DNA from: Planctomycetaceae bacterium
GTDB taxonomy: Bacteria > Planctomycetota > Planctomycetia > Pirellulales > UBA1268
Length of the DNA stretch: 47,712 bases
NCBI GenBank assembly: GCA_021300535.1
Contig: JAJTED010000009.1
Location: forward strand, 1-47,712
Direction: 5' to 3'
This document shows, piece by piece, positions 44,418-47,712 of the stretch. Under the pieces are notes generated by a model that saw only the letters and a list, made by a program, of their open reading frames with translations, had not been told where the DNA came from and did no database searches. The position numbers were made by a program, and so were the translations under genes. How positions within the stretch are numbered: position 1 is the stretch's first letter; each line of letters begins with the position of its first letter.

Positions 44418-45566
44418 TCAGGGCCTGGCGGCCGGCAGGGACCGGATCCGCTGCGTCACGACCTCGCCGACCTGCGTCTTGGCGGTCCCGGAGATGCCAC
44501 CACCTGACGACGGGCCGCTCGTCACCGTGAGCAGCTGCTCGCCGAGTGTCGCGAATGTCACCCGCACGAACGCCCGGCCGCCAACAAACCTCACCGCCGA
44601 CGGCAGCGTGGCCGCCGTGTCGGACGAGGCGAGCGTCGCGGTGCCAGAAAAACTCGGCACCGGCCGGCCCTGGGCGTCGACCGCCACGATCGACACGTTC
44701 ACCGGCACGCCGACCGCCACGGCCTTCGGCAGCAGGAAGGCAAACGCCGTCGCCACAGGAGTCGCGACGACCTCCGTGGCCGCCGTGGCGACGATGTCGC
44801 CGGCCGCGCCGCCCCGCACGGTGAGGCTCTGGCTGCCCGGCGTGGAAAACGTGACGCGGGCCACCGCCCGGCCGTTCACGAAGTTCACGGAGGCCGGCAG
44901 GGTCGCCGCGACATCGGAACTCGTGAGCATCGCGGCCCCGGAAAACCGCGGGATCGGCCGCAGGGCGGCGTCGACCGCCACGATCGTCACGTTCACAGGC
45001 CTGCCGACATCGACGCGCCGCGGCATGAGCACGAGGAACGACCCGAGCGTCGGCGGGGCCGTGACCGACGTCGACGCCGTCGCGGTCAAGGCTGCATCGG
45101 CGAGCGACGTCACCGTCACTGTCTGCGGACCCGCCGTGGCAAACGTCACGGCGAACGATGCGCGGCCATTCTTGAAAGACACCTCGATGAGCGGAAGGCT
45201 CGCCGCACCGTCGCTGCTGGACACGGTCGCCGACCCGTTGAACGAGGGCACCAGCCGCCCTACGGCGTCCAGCGCCACCACCGTCATCGACGTCGGCGCA
45301 CCGGCCCGCACCTGTGTCGGCATGGTGAGTCGCAGCCTCGCGGCGGCGACCGGCTGAATGACCGTGGTGGAGGCGATGGCGAAGGGGCTTGCATCGACAG
45401 CATCGACCACACCGCTCGAGGCGATCGGAGGCGGCAGCATGAGAGCGTTCTCCGCGGTCAGCACCGCCCGCGACTCGAGCCGCTCGACATGCTCGATCAC
45501 GTTACCGCGGCCGATCGATCCGCTCGGCTTCCGCACGGAACGTCGCCTGTTCAGAAAATGCCGCAT
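44418..45566 (-). CDS. Surface protein with three Ig-like repeats and LEPR-like N-terminus
   Basis: A 382-residue protein. The N-terminus has a basic stretch and the segment VIEHVERLESRAVLTAENAL, close to the LEPR-xLL motif that marks planctomycete extracellular proteins. After it come three repeats of about 95 residues with the same pattern (VxVGxPVNVTIVAVDAxxRP, then SGxAxLxSSDxAATLP, then VNGRAxxRVTFxTxGxQxLTV), typical of bacterial Ig-like (Big) domains. The first repeat is the most diverged. The start was set at ATG 45566; ATG 45596 is an alternative. A cell-surface structural or adhesive role is likely. Confidence 0.82.
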   Translation of the reverse strand: MRHFLNRRRSVRKPSGSIGRGNVIEHVERLESRAVLTAENALMLPPPIASSGVVDAVDASPFAIASTTVIQPVAAARLRLTMPTQVRAGAPTSMTVVALDAVGRLVPSFNGSATVSSSDGAASLPLIEVSFKNGRASFAVTFATAGPQTVTVTSLADAALTATASTSVTAPPTLGSFLVLMPRRVDVGRPVNVTIVAVDAALRPIPRFSGAAMLTSSDVAATLPASVNFVNGRAVARVTFSTPGSQSLTVRGGAAGDIVATAATEVVATPVATAFAFLLPKAVAVGVPVNVSIVAVDAQGRPVPSFSGTATLASSDTAATLPSAVRFVGGRAFVRVTFATLGEQLLTVTSGPSSGGGISGTAKTQVGEVVTQRIRSLPAARP

Positions 45567-45642
45567 GACTGCCTCCACGAGTCGTGGCCCTGCCACGAGT
45601 TATACGCGACCAAAGGCAGTGCAGCCAGCGAGAAAAACCGAC

Positions 45643-46307
45643 GTGTGGCCCGACGGTTCGCGCCGGCTGGATGCCGAACATGCCGGCGAACTGGCCCGGG
45701 CCGTCGACGAGGAGCTCCGTCGCGGCCATCACGCGATCGCCCTCGGCGCGGTCGCGGCTGCCGGGTCGCCCGCCGACCGGGCCGGCGAGATGCGCGCGGC
45801 CTGCGGCCCGGCCTTCCACCGCCGGCCGGAGCCCTTTTCCGCCGTCGACTGCCTGTCGGCCGCCGCCGATCTCAAACCGGAGATCGCAGTTGGGGTGGCA
45901 TCGGCGACATCTTCGTGGCCCGCGTCGCCGGAAACTTCGTCAACGAAGACATCCTCGGCAGCATGGAGTTTGGCTGCGGTGTCGCGGGGGCGAAATTGAT
46001 CATGGCGATCGGGCACACCAATTGCGGTGCCGTGAAGGCCACGATCGACGACGTGAAACTCGGCAACATCACGCCCATGCTCGCCAAGATTCGGCCGGCC
46101 ATCGAGAAGGGCAGGCCATTCGACGGCAGGCGGGGAAGCGACAACCCCGCCTATGTGGCACACGTCTGCCGTGAGAACGTGCGGCTCGCCGTCGAGACCG
46201 TCCGTGAACGCAGCGAGATCCTCCGCACGATGGAGGCCGAAGGCTCGATCAAGATCGTCGGGGCCTACTACGATCTCCGCTCCGGGCAAGTGACGCTGTT
46301 GCCGTGA
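45643..46307 (+). pseudogene. Beta-carbonic anhydrase, frameshifted and degraded
   Basis: The C-terminal 138 residues (from about 45893) are a good beta-carbonic anhydrase: GIGDIFVARVAGNFVNEDI, GSMEFGCGVAGAKLIMAIGH and the zinc-ligand motif HTNCGAVKATIDDVKLGN. The N-terminal part lies in another frame (about 45643-45890) and can be aligned only loosely (SPADRAGEMRAA, then EPFSAVDCLSAAADLKPEIA). The expected CxDSR zinc-ligand/catalytic motif has become CLSAA, and the frame shifts near 45890. The enzyme would lack its zinc cysteine-aspartate pair, so it is likely a pseudogene. If the loss is caused by assembly errors, at least two separate errors are needed. The start given is only a GTG candidate. 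Confidence 0.7.
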
Positions 46308-46876
46308 CGCGTGGCGCAGGCTGCGGTATGGCGGGCAACGACTACCAGGCGTCTCTCGCTAGGGGCGGTCTTCTTCGTCGTGCCGGCATTGGCAGCAGCG
46401 TCCCTCGACCTTCCACTCGACGGCCGGCACCTACCGCTGAACCTCTTTCTTGACGGGTCCCCGCCTGGTGATGACCTCCGCGCAGGTCGGCTTCCAGAGC
46501 CAGCAGGCCCAGCACCGGCAGTCATCCCGCTGGCAACGTGTTCCGCAGAAGATGCTCGGGCCCGCGATGCAGGCCTGCTCGCACCGGGCCGCCCGAGTCT
46601 GTGATCGCGGCCATGGCAACCGCACACGACTGGCAGCCGCCGGACGATAAGCCCGCGCCGACACGTCGATGCGACGTCTGGGGTGCCCGAATCCATTTGG
46701 CCGATATCCTCGCCGCACTGTCAGCCGCTTCACCCCTATGAATCGGCACGAACTCCCCGTGCAATCACTCAGCTCCGTCCGTGCAGGCCATCCAGTCGCC
46801 GCTGCCCGCCCTCGTCGATTCCGCCCCACACTATTGCCCTCATGCCCCCGGATCTCCCCTGCCCCGCGGCGAAGTC
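46308..46876. other. Region without a clear gene
   Basis: A 569-base stretch between the carbonic anhydrase relic and the antiporter gene. On the - strand, bases 46431-46590 encode a Cys/Trp-rich stretch (CEQACIAGPSIFCGTRC, then CRCWACWLWKPTC, ending TRRGPVKKEVQR) in an open frame. It resembles the composition of planctomycete Cys-rich proteins but has no signal peptide or plausible start. I treat it as a possible gene relic only. Confidence 0.4.
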
Positions 46877-47712
46877 ATGGCACACCTCCTGAACAACTGG
46901 ACGACACTCGCCCCAATCGCAGCCGCGGCGATTCTCCTTCTCATGGCCGCCGTCAGTGAGCAGCCCTGGGTGCTCGCGGGCTGCGGTGCGGCGCTCGTCG
47001 CGGCCGTGCTCGCCGCCGTGCACCATGCCGAGGTGATCGCCCACCGCGTCGGCGAGCCGCTTGGCACACTCGTCCTCGCCCTGGCCGTCACCGTGATTGA
47101 GGTGGCCCTGCTGCTGTCGCTGCTCGTCGCGGGCGGCACCGGCATGGAGACGTTGCCCCGTGACACGGTCTATGCCACCGTGATGATCATCACGACGGGC
47201 GTCGTCGGTCTCTGCACGCTGATCGGCGGCCTGGCCCACCGCGAGCAGTCGTTTCGCGTCGAGGGGGCGGGCGGCGCTGATCGTGCTCGCGGTCGTCACG
47301 CTCGTGCTCCCGCATTTCACGGTCACGACCGCCGTCGGCACCTACAGCCGTGCCCAGTCGCTCTTCGCGGCCGTCGTCTCGGCGGGGCTGTGGGGCATCT
47401 TCGTCTTCGTTCAGACCGTCCGGCACCGCGACTACTTTCTGCCGCACGACGACCACGCCCTTCCCGACGAGCATGCCGCGCCACCGTCACGTAGGCAGGC
47501 GGCGCTGAGCTTCCTGCTCCTCGTCGTCTCCCTTGTGGCGGTCGTCGGCCTTGCGAAGGTGCTTTCGCACCCGCTCGAGGAGTTCGTCAAGGCATGCCGG
47601 CTGCCGCGCAGCGTGGTTGGGATCGTCGTGGCGATGGTCGTGCTCCTGCCCGAGACCTGGGCCGCGATTCGGGCAGCGCATGCCAACCGGTTGCAGAGCA
47701 GCATGAACCTGG
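46877..47712 (+). pseudogene. ChaA-type Ca2+/H+ antiporter, frameshifted and cut by the window end
   Basis: The N-terminal part (from ATG 46877) matches ChaA/CaCA antiporters: EVIAHRVGEPLGTLVLALAV followed by TVIEVALLLSLLV carries the conserved alpha-1 repeat with its glutamate, and DTVYATVMIITTGVVGLCTL follows. Near 47261-47277, in a run of G and C, the frame changes. The protein continues in another frame with LIVLAVVTLVLPHFTVTTAV, then RAQSLFAAVVSAGLWGIFVF, then SVVGIVVAMVVLLPETWAAI, which is the alpha-2 repeat, still open at the window edge. A one-base error in the GGGGG run would explain the break. The antiporter would export Ca2+ or Na+ in exchange for protons. Confidence 0.8.

Overview
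The window is very GC-rich DNA from a planctomycete, most likely of the Pirellulales type. The evidence is the paired cytochrome-PSD/DUF1592 and DUF1552 proteins, a surface protein with an LEPR-like N-terminus, a Cys-rich small secreted protein, a TPR/ExbB/ExbD/TonB-like cluster ending in a terpenoid-cyclase-like toroid, and many starts with weak or no Shine-Dalgarno sequence. No rRNA, tRNA, CRISPR array, prophage or insertion sequence was recognised.

Layout. 0.3-5.7 kb: interrupted DUF1592 cytochrome-type protein, DUF1552 Tat-type protein and an IclR regulator, all +. 5.8-11.1 kb: a tightly overlapping - strand operon for an acetyl-CoA-synthetase-like ligase, 2-oxoacid dehydrogenase E1alpha, E1beta and E2, and an acyl carrier protein. 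11.4-14.7 kb: a secreted beta-lactamase-like serine hydrolase and a dihydroorotate-dehydrogenase-like domain fused to a duplicated membrane domain. 14.7-23.8 kb: a complete [NiFe]-hydrogenase maturation region (hypE, hypD, hypC, a small accessory gene, a maturation protease, a 49-codon gene carrying only the C-terminal Ni-binding motif of a hydrogenase large subunit, a UreH/NicO-like membrane protein, hypA, hypB, hypF). Two tandem pairs of REPIN-like palindromic elements lie beside it. No hydrogenase small subunit and no main body of a large subunit is present. 24.0-31.2 kb: TPR protein, ExbB, ExbD and a TonB-like/toroid fusion in one translationally coupled run. 31.2-34.3 kb: PDZ protein and a frameshifted Cys-rich protein. 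34.7-38.5 kb: GT4-type glycosyltransferase fused to a toroid domain, coupled to a GH130-type glycosidase/phosphorylase. 38.4-47.7 kb: small Arm-like protein, DUF2293 protein, spermidine-synthase-like protein, ABC-F ATPase, cupin, zinc-ribbon protein, flavodoxin-like protein, three-repeat Ig-like protein, degraded carbonic anhydrase, and a frameshifted ChaA-type antiporter running off the window.

How the genes work together. HypF/HypE make the cyanide ligand, HypC/HypD assemble the Fe(CN)2CO unit, HypA/HypB insert nickel (perhaps supplied by the UreH-like permease), and the M52 protease trims the large subunit. In this window the only visible protease substrate is the 49-residue product encoded 4 nt upstream of the protease gene. 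That suggests either a split hydrogenase large subunit, comparable to VhuU of Methanococcus voltae, or a relic of deleted structural genes. This is the most interesting signal here. Four genes carry frame disruptions (DUF1592, Cys-rich, carbonic anhydrase, ChaA), so both true decay and assembly indels must be considered.
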